A stretch of DNA of 64,000 nucleotides from Streptococcus sp. oral taxon 061 (GCF_013394695.1 NZ_CP058258.1:826001-890000); one strand, 5' to 3'. Counted from the stretch's first letter, positions 1-12,053 are shown. Made by a program: numbers and translations. The notes: generated from the letters alone by a model not told the origin.

Positions 1-2
1 CA

Positions 3-662
3 GAAGTAAATGCTATCCTAGATATTGATGAAACTGACCACGTGCTCTCTCACAAACTCTTCGATAAAAAAGCTGAACAAGAATACTACAACATGTCAAC
101 GGATATCTTTGTTGTAGATACTCAATGGTTGATTGAACGTCTGGAAGAAGAAGCTCAGAAAGAACACCCAGAAAAACTACGTTATGTTCTACGTGACTTA
201 GCAGCGGAATCAGGCGCTTTTGCATACGAGTATACTGGTTATTTAGCAAATATTCATTCTGTAGAAACATACTACCAAGCCAATATTGATATGCTTGATC
301 AGCATAAATTCTACTCTTTATTCTCTCCAAATCAAAAAATTCATACAAAGGTGAAAAACGAAGAACCAACTTATTATGCACCTGGTTGTGAAGTAAATAC
401 TTCGCAGTTTGCTTCTGGTAGTATTGTCGAAGGTAAGGTTGTTCGTTCAGTTGTTTCGCGTAATGTTCAAATTCATAAAGATAGCTTAGTTAAAGAATCT
501 ATTGTTTTCCCTCGTGTTATCATTGGTGAAGGCGCTCAAGTTGAGTATGCAATTATTGATAAGGGTGCTGAAGTAGCTGATGGAGTTGTTATTCGTGGTA
601 CAGCAGAAAATCCTGTTGTCATCAAAAAAGGTGAAAAAGTAACAGAGGACATTCTTTCATGA
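3..662 (+). CDS. glgD: GlgD, ADP-glucose pyrophosphorylase-like subunit (5' end outside window)
   Basis: The frame is open from the window edge, so the N-terminal nucleotidyl-transferase part lies upstream and only the C-terminal portion is seen. The visible part ends in a left-handed beta-helix pattern ([20 protein letters not shown], then [20 protein letters not shown]), typical of ADP-glucose pyrophosphorylases. In Firmicutes GlgD pairs with GlgC to make ADP-glucose for glycogen synthesis. The stop overlaps the glgA start (ATGA at 659-662), so translation is probably coupled. It could in principle be GlgC, but the glgC-glgD-glgA order of streptococci favours GlgD. Confidence 0.88.
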   Translation, partial: EVNAILDIDETDHVLSHKLFDKKAEQEYYNMSTDIFVVDTQWLIERLEEEAQKEHPEKLRYVLRDLAAESGAFAYEYTGYLANIHSVETYYQANIDMLDQHKFYSLFSPNQKIHTKVKNEEPTYYAPGCEVNTSQFASGSIVEGKVVRSVVSRNVQIHKDSLVKESIVFPRVIIGEGAQVEYAIIDKGAEVADGVVIRGTAENPVVIKKGEKVTEDILS

Positions 663-2092
663 AAATTTTATTTGTAGCAGCCGAAGGAGCCCCTTTCTCT
701 AAAACAGGTGGCTTGGGAGATGTTATCGGGGCTCTTCCAAAATCATTAGTTAAAGCTGGTCATGAAGTTGCTGTTATCTTGCCATACTATGACATGGTGG
801 AAGCCAAGTTTGGTGATCAAATTGAAGATGTTCTTCAATTTGAAGTATACGTTGGTTGGCGTAGACAATTTTGTGGTATTAAGAAGACTGTTTTAAACGG
901 TGTTACTTTCTACTTTATTGACAATCAATATTATTTCTTCCGTGGTCACGTTTACGGTGATTTCGATGATGGTGAGCGCTTTGCCTTCTTCCAACTTGCA
1001 GCCCTAGAAGCTATGGAGCGAATTGGATTCATCCCTGACGTTCTCCATGCTCATGATTACCATACAGCAATGATTCCTTTCTTGTTGAAGGAAAAATACA
1101 GATGGATTCAAGCTTACCAGAATATTAAAACCATCTTAACCATCCATAATTTGGAATTCCAAGGTCAGTTCTCCGAGGGTATGCTTTGGGATTTGTTCCG
1201 AGTTGGTTTTGAGCGTTATGCGGATGGTACAGTTCGTTGGAATGATTGCCTTAACTGGATGAAGGCTGGTATCCTCTATGCAGATCGTGTATCTACTGTA
1301 TCACCAAGTTATGCTCATGAAATTATGACACCAGAGTTTGGCTGTGGTTTGGATCAAATTCTTCGAATGGAGTCTGGTAAGGTTTCTGGTATTGTAAATG
1401 GAATCGATACAGATCTATATAATCCAGAAACGGATCCACTGTTGGATTATCATTTTAATAAATCAGACCTATCAGGAAAAGCTCAGAATAAAGCTAAACT
1501 TCAAGAAAAAGTTGGTCTTCCAGTTCGTCCCGATGTTCCAATGATTGGTATTGTGTCGCGTTTGACAAGACAGAAAGGTTTTGATGTCGTCGTTGAAGGT
1601 TTGCATCGCATGCTTCAAGAAGATGTTCAAATCGTTCTCTTGGGTACAGGTGATCCTGGTTTTGAACAAGCCTTCTCATGGTTTGGTCAAGTATTCCCAG
1701 ATAAACTATCTGCCAATATTACCTTTGATGTCAAGCTAGCACAAGAAATTTATGCAGCCTGTGATATTTTCCTCATGCCAAGTCGTTTTGAACCTTGTGG
1801 ACTTTCTCAAATGATGGCTATGCGTTATGGAACATTACCACTTGTTCATGAGGTGGGCGGGTTGAGAGATACTGTCCAACCGTTTAATCCAATTGAAGGA
1901 ACGGGTACAGGATTTAGTTTTGACAACTTGACGTCATACTGGCTTAACTGGGCTCTTCAAACTGCTTTGGATGTTTACTATAATCATCCTGACGTTTGGA
2001 AGAGACTTCAAGTCCAAGCTATGGAATGTGACTTTTCTTGGGATACAGCTTGTCAGTCTTATCTTGATTTGTATCACAGCTTAGCAAATTAA
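659..2092 (+). CDS. glgA: Glycogen synthase GlgA (ADP-glucose)
   Basis: The 477-residue product has the usual GlgA length. It carries the ADP-glucose-binding KTGGLGDV motif at residues 15-22 and the GT5/GT-B signature RFEPCGL near 376-382. It transfers glucose from ADP-glucose to the non-reducing end of alpha-1,4-glucan in the cytoplasm. It overlaps glgD by four bases and is followed by a terminator, so it is the last gene of the glycogen operon. Confidence 0.97.
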   Translation: MKILFVAAEGAPFSKTGGLGDVIGALPKSLVKAGHEVAVILPYYDMVEAKFGDQIEDVLQFEVYVGWRRQFCGIKKTVLNGVTFYFIDNQYYFFRGHVYGDFDDGERFAFFQLAALEAMERIGFIPDVLHAHDYHTAMIPFLLKEKYRWIQAYQNIKTILTIHNLEFQGQFSEGMLWDLFRVGFERYADGTVRWNDCLNWMKAGILYADRVSTVSPSYAHEIMTPEFGCGLDQILRMESGKVSGIVNGIDTDLYNPETDPLLDYHFNKSDLSGKAQNKAKLQEKVGLPVRPDVPMIGIVSRLTRQKGFDVVVEGLHRMLQEDVQIVLLGTGDPGFEQAFSWFGQVFPDKLSANITFDVKLAQEIYAACDIFLMPSRFEPCGLSQMMAMRYGTLPLVHEVGGLRDTVQPFNPIEGTGTGFSFDNLTSYWLNWALQTALDVYYNHPDVWKRLQVQAMECDFSWDTACQSYLDLYHSLAN

Positions 2093-2100
2093 ATAAATAA

Positions 2101-2128
2101 AATCGTATGATGGTTTCATACGATTTTT
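2101..2128 (+). terminator. Rho-independent terminator after glgA
   Basis: Stem ATCGTATGA / TCATACGAT with a short loop, followed by a run of T. It closes the glycogen operon. Confidence 0.85.
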
Positions 2129-2154
2129 TGAGATGATGAAAGTATGGGGAATAA

Positions 2155-2796
2155 ATGAATAAAGCTAGAGGACTCTGTGTGCTCGATGTAGATGGAACTC
2201 TGATAGAAGAAGAGGTTATTGATTTATTAGGGAAAGAGGCAGAATGCGAAAAAGAAGTTGCCCTGCTAACAGCTCAAGCTATGAGAGGAGAATTAGACTT
2301 CGAAGCAAGTTTAAAAAGACGTGTTTCTCTTCTTAAAGGTCTCTCTATCAATGTTTTTGATAAGATTTATCATGAGCTTCATCTTAGTAAGAACGCTGCC
2401 CAGTTTATTAAAGTTCTTCAAGAAAATCAGATAGAAGTCGGTTTAGTATCAGGTGGATTTACCACTATCGTGGATAGATTAGCAAAAGATTTGGGGATTT
2501 CATTATATACTGCAAATCAGCTAGAAATCAGAGATGATCATTTAACTGGAAATCTTATTGACCCTATTATAAGTAGAGAAGTTAAAGAAAAAACATTGCT
2601 CAGTTGGGCTCAAGAGTTAGAGGTACCTTTCGAGAGGACAATAGCTATCGGTGATGGAGCAAATGACTTAAAAATGCTTAAAAGTGCAGGACTTGGTATA
2701 GCCTTTTGTGCCAAGGATATTGTGAAAAAAGAAATAAATCTTCAGGTAGATGAGAGAGATTTTGGGAAAGTTTTGGAAATGATAGACTTCCTTTAG
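2155..2796 (+). CDS. serB: Phosphoserine phosphatase-like HAD hydrolase (SerB)
   Basis: The 213-residue protein shows the HAD motifs in SerB order: nucleophile motif DVDGT at residues 11-15, SGGF in the middle (motif II) and GDGANDLKML near the C-terminus (motif III). SerB removes phosphate from phosphoserine in the last step of serine synthesis. The start is the ATG with GGGGA just upstream. It is separated by 18 bp from the glycerate kinase gene, and both act on three-carbon metabolites. Exact substrate specificity is inferred from family resemblance. Confidence 0.82.
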   Translation: MNKARGLCVLDVDGTLIEEEVIDLLGKEAECEKEVALLTAQAMRGELDFEASLKRRVSLLKGLSINVFDKIYHELHLSKNAAQFIKVLQENQIEVGLVSGGFTTIVDRLAKDLGISLYTANQLEIRDDHLTGNLIDPIISREVKEKTLLSWAQELEVPFERTIAIGDGANDLKMLKSAGLGIAFCAKDIVKKEINLQVDERDFGKVLEMIDFL

Positions 2797-2814
2797 ATAG
2801 AAAGAGGAATCAAA

Positions 2815-3924
2815 ATGAAAATTGTTATAGCACCTGACTCCTTCAAGGAGAGTCTTCCTGCAATACAAGTGGCAGAAGCTATAAAAAGAGGATTCGAAAA
2901 GGCTATACCAAACGTGGAATGTTTACTTTTACCTGTTGGTGATGGAGGTGAAGGAACAGTAGACGCCATTAAAAGTTCTCTAGGTTTGGAAGAAAAAAGA
3001 GTCCAGGTAACTGGACCTTTTGGTGATGAGGTTTTGATGTCCTACTTTCAAAAAGAGAAACTAGCTCTATTTGAAGTTGCAGATTTAATAGGTCTTGCTA
3101 AAATTCCTTTTGAAAAACGTAATCCTCTAGAGATTCAAACAAAGGGAATTGGTCAACTGATTCTCCATTTGATATACCAAGGGATTAAAGATATCTACGT
3201 TGGTGTCGGTGGTACGGCTAGTAATGATGGTGGAATTGGCATTGCTTCAGGACTTGGTTATCAGTTTTATGACAAAAACGGAATTGTACTTCAAGCAAAT
3301 GGTCAATCTCTATTTGATATCAGGAAAATTTCGAAGGAGGGTGTGCTTCAAATTCCTTCTGACGTACATATAAAAATACTTGCAGATGTGACCAATCCGC
3401 TTTGTGGACCTCATGGTGCTACCTTCACATTTGGAAAACAAAAGGGATTGGATCCATCTAAATTTCAAGAAGTTGATGCTGCTATTAAAGACTTCTATAG
3501 TAAAATTGGACCTGAAATATTAAAATTAGATGGTGCAGGAGCTGGTGGTGGTATTGCAGCTGGCTTGTGTGCCTTCGCTGAAGCAGAGATTGTATCTGGT
3601 ATTCAAACTTGTTTGGATTTGATAAACTTCGATCAAAAAGTTGTAAATGCTGACCTAGTGATTGTTGGCGAAGGTAGACTGGACTCGCAAAGTCTAGCTG
3701 GAAAGGCGCCAATTGGAGTAGCAAAAAGAACACCTAGGGGTGTTCCAGTTCTTGCTATTTGTGGTAGTTTATCAGAGGATTTACCACCTTTACCATTTGA
3801 GAATATAGTCGCAGCTTTTTCCATACTTGAAAAAAGTGAACCGTTAGCAGATAGTTTAAAAAAAGCAGCTGTTTATTTAGAAAATACAGCTGCAAGTATT
3901 GCTCGGATCATGTCTTTGAGATAG
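2815..3924 (+). CDS. glxK: Glycerate kinase (GlxK/GarK family)
   Basis: The 369-residue protein begins [14 protein letters not shown] and contains [22 protein letters not shown] and [12 protein letters not shown], all hallmarks of family 1 glycerate kinases. It phosphorylates glycerate to a phosphoglycerate, feeding directly into the step before enolase, encoded about 600 bp downstream. It is probably co-transcribed with serB (18-bp gap, GAGGAATC ribosome site). Whether 2- or 3-phosphoglycerate is made cannot be told from sequence. Confidence 0.92.
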   Translation: MKIVIAPDSFKESLPAIQVAEAIKRGFEKAIPNVECLLLPVGDGGEGTVDAIKSSLGLEEKRVQVTGPFGDEVLMSYFQKEKLALFEVADLIGLAKIPFEKRNPLEIQTKGIGQLILHLIYQGIKDIYVGVGGTASNDGGIGIASGLGYQFYDKNGIVLQANGQSLFDIRKISKEGVLQIPSDVHIKILADVTNPLCGPHGATFTFGKQKGLDPSKFQEVDAAIKDFYSKIGPEILKLDGAGAGGGIAAGLCAFAEAEIVSGIQTCLDLINFDQKVVNADLVIVGEGRLDSQSLAGKAPIGVAKRTPRGVPVLAICGSLSEDLPPLPFENIVAAFSILEKSEPLADSLKKAAVYLENTAASIARIMSLR

Positions 3925-3926
3925 AG

Positions 3927-4370
3927 TTAACCAAACCATTTTTTCCAAAAAGAAGTAGGAGCTTTCGTCTCTTTCTCTTGCCATAAGTCAGAAAAGGCCT
4001 TTTTAAGGTCTTTTTCTTGGGTTTGAACAGGACTATCACTGTGTATGACCATGCCGAAAGGAGAAGAGTTATGATCTTCAGAAACGATAGTTGCTTGGCA
4101 ATTGTCATCTTTGGCATGTTTTAGATAAAAGACTTGTTTGTCAAATTCAACTTGAGGAGAAATTTTGACAAATAGAGGTTCAGTTTCTTTCTTTAGGGTC
4201 TCTAGTATTGTTAAAAATGCCTTTTGAAATTTGTCATCATTCGCAGTAGCGAGTTCAGCGTAGCCAAGAACACGTTCTTCAAAGGTACCAAGAAAACGTC
4301 TTTGTTCGTCTGGATTTAACTTAAGTCCACCATTGGCTTTTTCTAATATTTTTTTTGATACATCAGTCAT
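3927..4370 (-). CDS. YueI-like DUF1694 protein
   Basis: The 147-residue cytoplasmic protein starts MTDVSKKILEKANGGLKLNPDEQRRFLGTF, with a conserved GTFEERV segment typical of the YueI/DUF1694 family of low-GC Gram-positives. Function is unknown. It is convergent with glxK (3-bp gap) and divergent from eno. It ends in a basic-aromatic tail (FWKKWFG). No catalytic motif is evident. Confidence 0.8.
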   Translation of the reverse strand: MTDVSKKILEKANGGLKLNPDEQRRFLGTFEERVLGYAELATANDDKFQKAFLTILETLKKETEPLFVKISPQVEFDKQVFYLKHAKDDNCQATIVSEDHNSSPFGMVIHSDSPVQTQEKDLKKAFSDLWQEKETKAPTSFWKKWFG

Positions 4371-4466
4371 AAATATAGTATATCATAAAAGTCTATAGAT
4401 AAGGCGGAAAAGAAAGCGATTACTTAATGAACTTAAGGAAAATTTGCACAAAGATAACGTTTTTTC

Positions 4467-4495
4467 TTGAAAAAGGTATCTTTTTGATGTATCAT
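4467..4495 (+). promoter_or_regulatory. eno promoter
   Basis: TTGAAA, 17-bp spacer, TATCAT. The transcript would start about 30 bp before the AAAGGAGAG ribosome site of eno. Confidence 0.75.
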
Positions 4496-4530
4496 AGAGG
4501 TGTAAAATAATTTAACTCAAAGGAGAGTAA

Positions 4531-5838
<1,308 letters not shown>

Positions 5839-5860
5839 AATAGTTCAGTGAACTAATTAA

Positions 5861-5888
5861 AGCCCTTGGATTTTTCCAAGGGCTTTTG
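5861..5888 (+). terminator. eno terminator
   Basis: Stem AGCCCTTGGA / TCCAAGGGCT followed by TTTT. Confidence 0.9.
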
Positions 5889-5969
5889 TATCTTATAAGA
5901 CAAGGTCATAGAAATCCAGTCTTGTTTTCGTATTCTAGAGGTGAAAAAAGAGATTTTTAAACGTTTTTT

Positions 5970-5978
5970 TGGTATAAT
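5970..5978 (+). promoter_or_regulatory. xseA operon promoter (extended -10)
   Basis: TGGTATAAT extended -10 without a good -35. It lies 38 bp before the xseA start, and AGAAGGAGG is the ribosome site. Confidence 0.6.
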
Positions 5979-6015
5979 AATACCCAGGAAAAACTAGAGA
6001 AAGAAGGAGGTTGAG

Positions 6016-7356
6016 ATGGGAAAGTATTTATCGGTAACAACTTTGACCAAGTATTTGAAAATGAAATTCGATAAAGACCCATACTTGGAGAGGGTCTATT
6101 TAACTGGTCAGGTTTCTAACTTTCGAAAGCGTCCAACTCACCAATACTTTTCTCTAAAAGATGATCGAGCTGTTATCCAAGCAACCATATGGTCTGGTAT
6201 CTATCAGAAACTTGGGTTCGACTTGGAAGAAGGCATGAAGATTAATGTTATCGGCCGAGTTCAAGTCTATGAACCAAGTGGGAGTTATTCAATTATTATT
6301 GAAAAGGCAGAGCCTGATGGTGTAGGGGCTCTTGCGATTCAGTTCGAACAATTAAAAAAGAAATTATCAGAAGAAGGCCTTTTTCAAGAACGCTTTAAAC
6401 AAGCAATCCCTCAGTTTGCAAAACGCATCGGGGTTGTGACTAGTCGTAGTGGTGCTGTTATACAGGATATTATTACTACCGTTAGCAGACGTTTTCCAGG
6501 GGTAAAGATTGTTTTATATCCTACCAAGGTTCAAGGCGAAGGGGCAGCAGAGGAGATTGCCCGTAACATTGCTAGAGCTAATGAACGAGAAGACTTGGAT
6601 GTTCTTATCATTGGTCGAGGTGGTGGATCAATTGAAGATCTTTGGGCTTTTAACGAAGAGATTGTAGTGCGTTCTATCTTTGAATCGCGTCTTCCTATTA
6701 TTTCAAGTGTTGGCCACGAAACAGATGTAACCTTATCAGACTTTGTGGCTGATAAGAGAGCCGCAACACCAACTGCAGCAGCAGAGTTAGCTACACCTGT
6801 GACTAAGTTAGATCTACTGACCTACCTTAAAAATCAAGAGAAACGAATGGCTACTGCTGTACAAAATACTTTATCAAAGAAAAAAGAAGCCTTGAGAACG
6901 CTTAGTCAATCAGTCATCTTCAGGCAACCAGAGCGTTTATATGATGGATATCTGCAACGCTTGGATCAGTTGCAATTACGTCTCAAACAAAGTATTAATA
7001 CAGAACTTGTCAGACAACAACAAAAAGTCTTGGAACAAGTTCATCATCTAGAACAGTTATCACCAAATGTCAAGATTCAGCGTTACCAGGACCGCCTGCT
7101 ACAACTGGAAAAGTTACTTCGTAGTCAAATGGCGGTAGTTTATGATGCCAAGGTTGCTGAGGTGAAACGCTTGTCAGAAGCGCTACTCATGTTAGATACT
7201 AGTCGTATCGTAGCCAGAGGTTATGCGATTGTGAAAAAAGGGGATGCCGTAGTATCGTCAGCAAAAGATTTGAAAAAAACTGATCAAGTAACGTTAATGA
7301 TGCGAGATGGTCAGGTAGAATTAGAGGTTAAAGATGTCAAAACAGAAGAAATTTGA
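6016..7356 (+). CDS. xseA: Exodeoxyribonuclease VII large subunit
   Basis: The 446-residue protein starts with an OB-fold DNA-binding domain (about residues 1-105: [20 protein letters not shown]). The catalytic core follows, with [20 protein letters not shown] and TPTAAAELA, then a long coiled-coil region and a short C-terminal domain (ARGYAIVKK). Together with XseB it degrades single-stranded DNA from both ends. It is first in an operon and its 3' end overlaps xseB by 23 bp. Confidence 0.97.
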   Translation: MGKYLSVTTLTKYLKMKFDKDPYLERVYLTGQVSNFRKRPTHQYFSLKDDRAVIQATIWSGIYQKLGFDLEEGMKINVIGRVQVYEPSGSYSIIIEKAEPDGVGALAIQFEQLKKKLSEEGLFQERFKQAIPQFAKRIGVVTSRSGAVIQDIITTVSRRFPGVKIVLYPTKVQGEGAAEEIARNIARANEREDLDVLIIGRGGGSIEDLWAFNEEIVVRSIFESRLPIISSVGHETDVTLSDFVADKRAATPTAAAELATPVTKLDLLTYLKNQEKRMATAVQNTLSKKKEALRTLSQSVIFRQPERLYDGYLQRLDQLQLRLKQSINTELVRQQQKVLEQVHHLEQLSPNVKIQRYQDRLLQLEKLLRSQMAVVYDAKVAEVKRLSEALLMLDTSRIVARGYAIVKKGDAVVSSAKDLKKTDQVTLMMRDGQVELEVKDVKTEEI

Positions 7357-7546
7357 GGAAAATTTAGCTGAACTTGAGACTATTGTTCAGAGCTTAGAAA
7401 ATGGTGAAATTGCTTTAGAAGATGCTATTACTGCATTTCAAAAAGGAATGGTCCTTTCAAAAGAATTGCAAGCTACGCTTGATAAAGCTGAAAAGACTTT
7501 GGTTAAAGTCATGCAAGAAGATGGAACAGAAAGCGAACTTCTATGA
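7334..7546 (+). CDS. xseB: Exodeoxyribonuclease VII small subunit
   Basis: The 70-residue helical protein contains the XseB signature [25 protein letters not shown]. Several small subunits bind the coiled coil of XseA. It overlaps both xseA (23 bp) and ispA (4 bp, ATGA), implying tight translational coupling. Confidence 0.96.
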   Translation: MSKQKKFEENLAELETIVQSLENGEIALEDAITAFQKGMVLSKELQATLDKAEKTLVKVMQEDGTESELL

Positions 7547-8418
7547 ACAAGCAAGAAAAACTAGCCTTAGTTGAATCAGCCTTAGAGGAGTTTTATGGTG
7601 ACCAGCAATTTGCGTCAAATTTAAGAGAAGCAGTTCTTTATTCCATACATGCTGGAGGTAAACGAATTCGTCCTTATTTACTTTTAGAAGTTTTGGATTC
7701 TTTGCAGGTGCCAATCACTCTAGCTCATGCTCAGGTTGCAGCAGCGCTTGAGATGATTCACACAGGTAGTTTAATTCATGATGATTTACCTGCTATGGAT
7801 AATGACGATTATCGTCGAGGACGTTTGACCAATCATAAAGTCTTTGGAGAGGATTTAGCTATCTTGGCAGGTGATGCCCTCTTTTTAGATCCTTATGCTT
7901 TGATAGCGCAAGCAGACTTGCCAAACGAAATTAAGGTAGATTTAATAGCTTCTTTGTCCCTTTCTTCTGGAAGTATGGGGATGGTCGCTGGCCAAGTTTT
8001 GGATATGGTAGGCGAAGGAAAACACTTAAACTTAGAAGAACTTCAGACCATCCATGCTAATAAGACTGGTAAACTCTTAGCCTTCCCTTTTCAAGCTGCA
8101 GGAATTATTGCAGGATTGGATGAAAATCTTCAAAAACAGCTGAAAACAGTTGGGGAGCTGATTGGGCTTGCTTTTCAAGTGAGGGATGATATCCTTGATG
8201 TTACTGCTAGTTTTGAGGAAATTGGTAAAACACCACAAAAAGATTTGCAAGCTGAGAAATCAACCTATCCTGCCTTGTTAGGATTAGATGAGGCAAAAGT
8301 TTTTTGTAACCGAACTTTGGATCAGGCTAATGAAAAATTAGACGTGATTAGCCAATTAGTCGACTTTGATAAAGAACCAATTGTAAAAATAGTAGAAAGT
8401 TTGAGAATCAATGCCTAA
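7543..8418 (+). CDS. ispA: Farnesyl/geranyl diphosphate synthase
   Basis: The 291-residue trans-prenyltransferase has both aspartate-rich motifs: [10 protein letters not shown] (FARM) in the first half and VRDDILD (SARM) in the second, with GGKRIRPYL near residue 37. It condenses IPP with allylic diphosphates to make farnesyl diphosphate, the precursor of undecaprenyl phosphate. It overlaps tlyA by 8 bp. The xseB-ispA-tlyA-argR-recN order is conserved in streptococci. Confidence 0.96.
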   Translation: MNKQEKLALVESALEEFYGDQQFASNLREAVLYSIHAGGKRIRPYLLLEVLDSLQVPITLAHAQVAAALEMIHTGSLIHDDLPAMDNDDYRRGRLTNHKVFGEDLAILAGDALFLDPYALIAQADLPNEIKVDLIASLSLSSGSMGMVAGQVLDMVGEGKHLNLEELQTIHANKTGKLLAFPFQAAGIIAGLDENLQKQLKTVGELIGLAFQVRDDILDVTASFEEIGKTPQKDLQAEKSTYPALLGLDEAKVFCNRTLDQANEKLDVISQLVDFDKEPIVKIVESLRINA

Positions 8419-9226
8419 GGAAAGAGTAGATGTACTTGCCTACAAACAAGGTTTATTTGAAACAAGAGAACAGGCTAAACGGGGCGTAATGGCTGGTTTG
8501 GTTGTTGCGGTTCTAAATGGTGAACGTTTCGATAAGCCAGGAGAAAAAATCCCTGATGATACTGAATTAAAACTCAAGGGTGAGAAGCTTAAGTATGTGA
8601 GCCGAGGAGGTTTGAAACTTGAGAAAGCCTTGGAAAACTTTGACATATCAGTTGAAGGCAAAACGACCATTGATATTGGAGCTTCAACAGGAGGATTTAC
8701 TGATGTCATGCTTCAAAATGGTGCCAGATTAGTTTTCGCAGTTGATGTTGGTACCAATCAGCTTGCCTGGAAATTGCGTCAGGATTCTCGTGTTGTCAGC
8801 ATGGAGCAGTTTAACTTCCGCTATGCTGAAAAAAATGATTTTAAACAAGTACCTAGCTTTGCAAGTATCGATGTAAGTTTTATATCATTGAGTCTCATCC
8901 TTCCAGCTCTACATAGAGTCTTAGCTGATCAAGGACAAGTTGTTGCCCTCATAAAACCACAGTTCGAAGCCGGTCGAGAACAAATTGGGAAAAATGGGAT
9001 TATTAGAGATGCTAAGGTTCACAAAAATGTTTTAGAAACGGTAACAGAAATGGCGGTCACAGAAGGATTTTCCGTTTTAGGATTGGATTTTTCACCTATA
9101 CAAGGCGGCCACGGTAATATTGAGTTTCTTGCTTATTTACGTAAGGAAGAACACGCAAGTAATCAGGTGGTTTCTGAAATAGAACCACTAGTAGAAAAAG
9201 CACATAGAGAGTTTAAAGATGAATAA
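8411..9226 (+). CDS. tlyA: TlyA family rRNA 2'-O-methyltransferase / hemolysin-like protein
   Basis: The 271-residue protein has an N-terminal S4 RNA-binding domain (residues about 3-65, RVDVLAYKQGLFETREQAKR) and an FtsJ-like Rossmann methyltransferase domain (DIGASTGGFTDVML, VFAVDVGTNQLAW). TlyA proteins methylate rRNA riboses; the hemolysin name is historical. It overlaps ispA upstream and argR downstream by 8 bp each. Confidence 0.94.
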   Translation: MPKERVDVLAYKQGLFETREQAKRGVMAGLVVAVLNGERFDKPGEKIPDDTELKLKGEKLKYVSRGGLKLEKALENFDISVEGKTTIDIGASTGGFTDVMLQNGARLVFAVDVGTNQLAWKLRQDSRVVSMEQFNFRYAEKNDFKQVPSFASIDVSFISLSLILPALHRVLADQGQVVALIKPQFEAGREQIGKNGIIRDAKVHKNVLETVTEMAVTEGFSVLGLDFSPIQGGHGNIEFLAYLRKEEHASNQVVSEIEPLVEKAHREFKDE

Positions 9227-9650
9227 AAAAGAGAGACTAGAGAAGATTAGAAGATTTGTGACTGATTATCAAATCGGTACTCAGGAAGAAATCGTTGAAC
9301 ATTTAAAAGAAGCAGGTATCTCCGCTACTCAAGCAACTGTATCTCGAGATATCAAAGAACTAGGAATTGTAAAAATTCCTTTGAAAGACAATACTTATGT
9401 CTATGAATTACCAAAGTCAGTAGTCAAAAGTTTACAGTTGGCTGAGAACAATATTGAAAGTTTTGAACGAATGGGAAATCTCATCAATTTGGATGTCATT
9501 CCTGGAAATTCAATTTTTGTTAAAAGTCAATTAACTCAATCATTTTCAGATAAGATTTTTAGCTGTTTAGCAGATGATAATTCAATTTTAATTGTAGCGC
9601 GAACTGAAGAAGCAGCTGTAGAAATTGTAGAGCAAGTTAAAAAGTGGTAG
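9219..9650 (+). CDS. argR: ArgR/AhrC family arginine repressor
   Basis: The 143-residue protein carries an N-terminal winged helix (ATVSRDIKELGIVKI, the ArgR signature) and a C-terminal hexamerisation/arginine-binding domain. In the C-terminal domain the usual GT(I/V)AGDDT segment reads SCLADDNSILIV: the aspartate pair is kept but the surrounding glycines and threonine are lost, so arginine binding may be altered (inference). Streptococci usually carry several ArgR-type paralogues; the copy next to recN is often called ahrC. It sits between tlyA (8-bp overlap) and recN (6-bp gap). Confidence 0.92.
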   Translation: MNKKERLEKIRRFVTDYQIGTQEEIVEHLKEAGISATQATVSRDIKELGIVKIPLKDNTYVYELPKSVVKSLQLAENNIESFERMGNLINLDVIPGNSIFVKSQLTQSFSDKIFSCLADDNSILIVARTEEAAVEIVEQVKKW

Positions 9651-9656
9651 GAACTT

Positions 9657-11324
9657 ATGTTACTTGAAATTTCAATTAAAAACTTTGCCATCATTGAGGC
9701 TATTTCACTTAATTTTGAGAAAGGAATGACAGTTCTGACTGGGGAAACTGGTGCCGGGAAGTCTATCATCATCGATGCTATGAACATGATGCTGGGAGCC
9801 AGAGCTGCAACGGACGTTATCCGTCATGGCGCATCCAAAGCAGAAATTGAAGGTCTTTTCTCGGTTGAAAACAGTCATGCTTTGCAAATGATTTTTGATG
9901 AGCAAGGAATCGAGTTAGGCGATGAAATCATCATCCGTCGTGAAATTTTACAAAACGGGCGTAGTGTTAGTCGTGTCAATGGACAGATGGTTAATCTATC
10001 TGTTCTTCGCTCAATTGGACAGTATCTTGTTGATATCCATGGCCAACATGATCAAGAAGAGTTAATGCGTCCCCAATTGCACATTCAGATGCTTGATGGG
10101 TTTGGTGATGCAGATTTTCTGGAACTGAAGCAAGCCTATCAGACAAACTTTGATGCTTATCGTAAAATGCGCAGGCAACTTCTTGAGATTAAGAAAAATC
10201 AAGAAGAGCACAAGGCTCGTATTGAAATGTTGGAATTTCAGATGGCTGAAATTGAATCTGCGTCCTTACAGCCAGGCGAAGACTTCAAACTAAACCAAGA
10301 ACGAGATAAACTTCTAAATCATAAAAATATTGCTGATACGCTAACTAACGCTTATACTATGCTAGATAATGAAGAATTTTCAAGTCTAGCTAACGTGCGT
10401 TCAGCTATGAATGATATGGAAAGTTTAGAAGAGTATGATGTAGAATATCGTGAAATTTCTACTTCCTTATCTGAATCTTATTATGTTCTAGAAGATGTTA
10501 CCAAACGTTTAGAAGATATTATTGAAGATCTTGATTTCGATGGGAATCATCTAATGCAGATTGAAAGCCGTTTGGATCTCATTCACGCCATCACACGTAA
10601 GTATGGTGGTAATGTTGACGATGTTTTGTTGTACTTTGCTAAAATCACAGAAGAATACAATCTTCTGACTGGTAATAATTTATCTTCAGATGATATGGAA
10701 GCAGAACTCAAAAAGTTGGAAGTAAGTCTAGTTGACTTAGCAACAAAGCTTGCATCTGCTCGACATAACTTAGCTCAACAATTAGAAATTGAGATTCAGC
10801 AAGAACTCAAAGACCTTTATATGGATAAGGCTCGATTTCAGGTTCAATTTACTAAAGGTAAGTTTACTCGTGAAGGAAATGAAAGTGTTGAATTTTACAT
10901 CTCAACCAACCCTGGAGAAGACTTTAAACCTTTGGTCAAAGTAGCGTCTGGTGGAGAGTTATCTCGTTTGATGTTGGCTATTAAGTCTGCCTTTTCTCGT
11001 AAGGAAGGTAAGACTAGCATTGTATTTGATGAAGTGGATACAGGAGTTTCAGGCCGTGTGGCTCAAGCCATCGCGCAAAAGATTCATAAAATTGGTCAGA
11101 ATGGTCAAGTATTAGCTATATCTCATCTTCCTCAAGTCATTGCGATCGCAGATTATCAGTTCTTTATCGAAAAGATTAGTAATGACCATTCAACTGTTTC
11201 AACAGTTCGTTTGTTGACAGTTGAAGAAAGAGTGGAAGAAGTTGCTAAAATGTTGGCTGGTGAGAATGTAACTGAAGCAGCACTTAGTCAAGCGAGAGAA
11301 TTGTTGCAAAGTAAGGAGAAATAA
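9657..11324 (+). CDS. recN: DNA repair protein RecN
   Basis: The 555-residue SMC-like ATPase has Walker A GETGAGKS at residues 29-36, a central coiled coil, the ABC signature ASGGELSRLML and Walker B TSIVFDEVDTGVSG near the C-terminus. It acts early in double-strand-break repair at DNA ends. The ATG has GGTAGGAAC upstream, and the stop is immediately followed by the phosphatase gene. Confidence 0.98.
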   Translation: MLLEISIKNFAIIEAISLNFEKGMTVLTGETGAGKSIIIDAMNMMLGARAATDVIRHGASKAEIEGLFSVENSHALQMIFDEQGIELGDEIIIRREILQNGRSVSRVNGQMVNLSVLRSIGQYLVDIHGQHDQEELMRPQLHIQMLDGFGDADFLELKQAYQTNFDAYRKMRRQLLEIKKNQEEHKARIEMLEFQMAEIESASLQPGEDFKLNQERDKLLNHKNIADTLTNAYTMLDNEEFSSLANVRSAMNDMESLEEYDVEYREISTSLSESYYVLEDVTKRLEDIIEDLDFDGNHLMQIESRLDLIHAITRKYGGNVDDVLLYFAKITEEYNLLTGNNLSSDDMEAELKKLEVSLVDLATKLASARHNLAQQLEIEIQQELKDLYMDKARFQVQFTKGKFTREGNESVEFYISTNPGEDFKPLVKVASGGELSRLMLAIKSAFSRKEGKTSIVFDEVDTGVSGRVAQAIAQKIHKIGQNGQVLAISHLPQVIAIADYQFFIEKISNDHSTVSTVRLLTVEERVEEVAKMLAGENVTEAALSQARELLQSKEK

Positions 11325-12053
11325 ATGACAGACTATTATGTTATTGGAGATGTCCATGGGAAAGCAGGAATGCTCGAGGACCTCCTAAAAACATGGGATG
11401 GTAAGACTCAATTACTCTTTCTTGGAGATTTGATTGATAGAGGTGAAGATAGTCGCCGAGTTCTAGAAATGGTCAAAGACTTAGTCGACAATCAGGGAGC
11501 TATTTGCTTGTCAGGGAACCATGAGTATATGTTTTTAACTTGGTTGGATAACCCTGAAGAAAGCTATGACCACTATCGTCGTAATGGTGGGGATACAACT
11601 ATTAATTCTATTCTAGGCCGCCCATTGGATGCACCAGTAGATGGTGTAGCAGATGCTAAGCGTGTTGAAACTGAAGCAGCTGACTTAGTGGAGTTTATCC
11701 GTCAGATGCCTTTTGTGATTGAAACAGATAAGTATATATTCGTTCATGCTGGTATTGATTTGACTTTGGATGACTGGCATGATACTACAGATTACAAGAA
11801 AGTTTGGCTCAGAAAACCATTCCACGAAGCAGCTAATCATACTGGTAAAACGATTGTCTTTGGACATACACCAGTCTATGGTTTACTGAATCAAGAACGC
11901 GGTACAGCGGAACTTTGGATTACAGAAGACGGTAAGATTGGAATGGATGGAGGAGCTGTTTACGGCGGTGTCCTTCACGGTATTGTCTTTACTGACCAAG
12001 GTATGACTGAACGCTATTTCATCGAAAATGACGGCTTTGTCGCCGAAGATTAG
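11325..12053 (+). CDS. PPP-family metallophosphatase
   Basis: The 242-residue protein has all motifs of the PPP phosphoesterase superfamily: GDVHG (residues 8-12), GDLIDRG, GNHE, HAGID and FGHTPV. Relatives include bis(5'-nucleosyl)-tetraphosphatase PrpE/ApaH and bacterial serine/threonine phosphatases, so the substrate is open. It starts directly after the recN stop with AAGGAGAAATAA as ribosome site, so it is the last gene of the xseA operon. Confidence 0.88.
   Translation: MTDYYVIGDVHGKAGMLEDLLKTWDGKTQLLFLGDLIDRGEDSRRVLEMVKDLVDNQGAICLSGNHEYMFLTWLDNPEESYDHYRRNGGDTTINSILGRPLDAPVDGVADAKRVETEAADLVEFIRQMPFVIETDKYIFVHAGIDLTLDDWHDTTDYKKVWLRKPFHEAANHTGKTIVFGHTPVYGLLNQERGTAELWITEDGKIGMDGGAVYGGVLHGIVFTDQGMTERYFIENDGFVAED

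Noticed and set aside
13..381. Minus-strand 122-codon frame inside glgD
   Set aside because: Shadow of a conserved gene; composition follows antisense of the beta-helix region.
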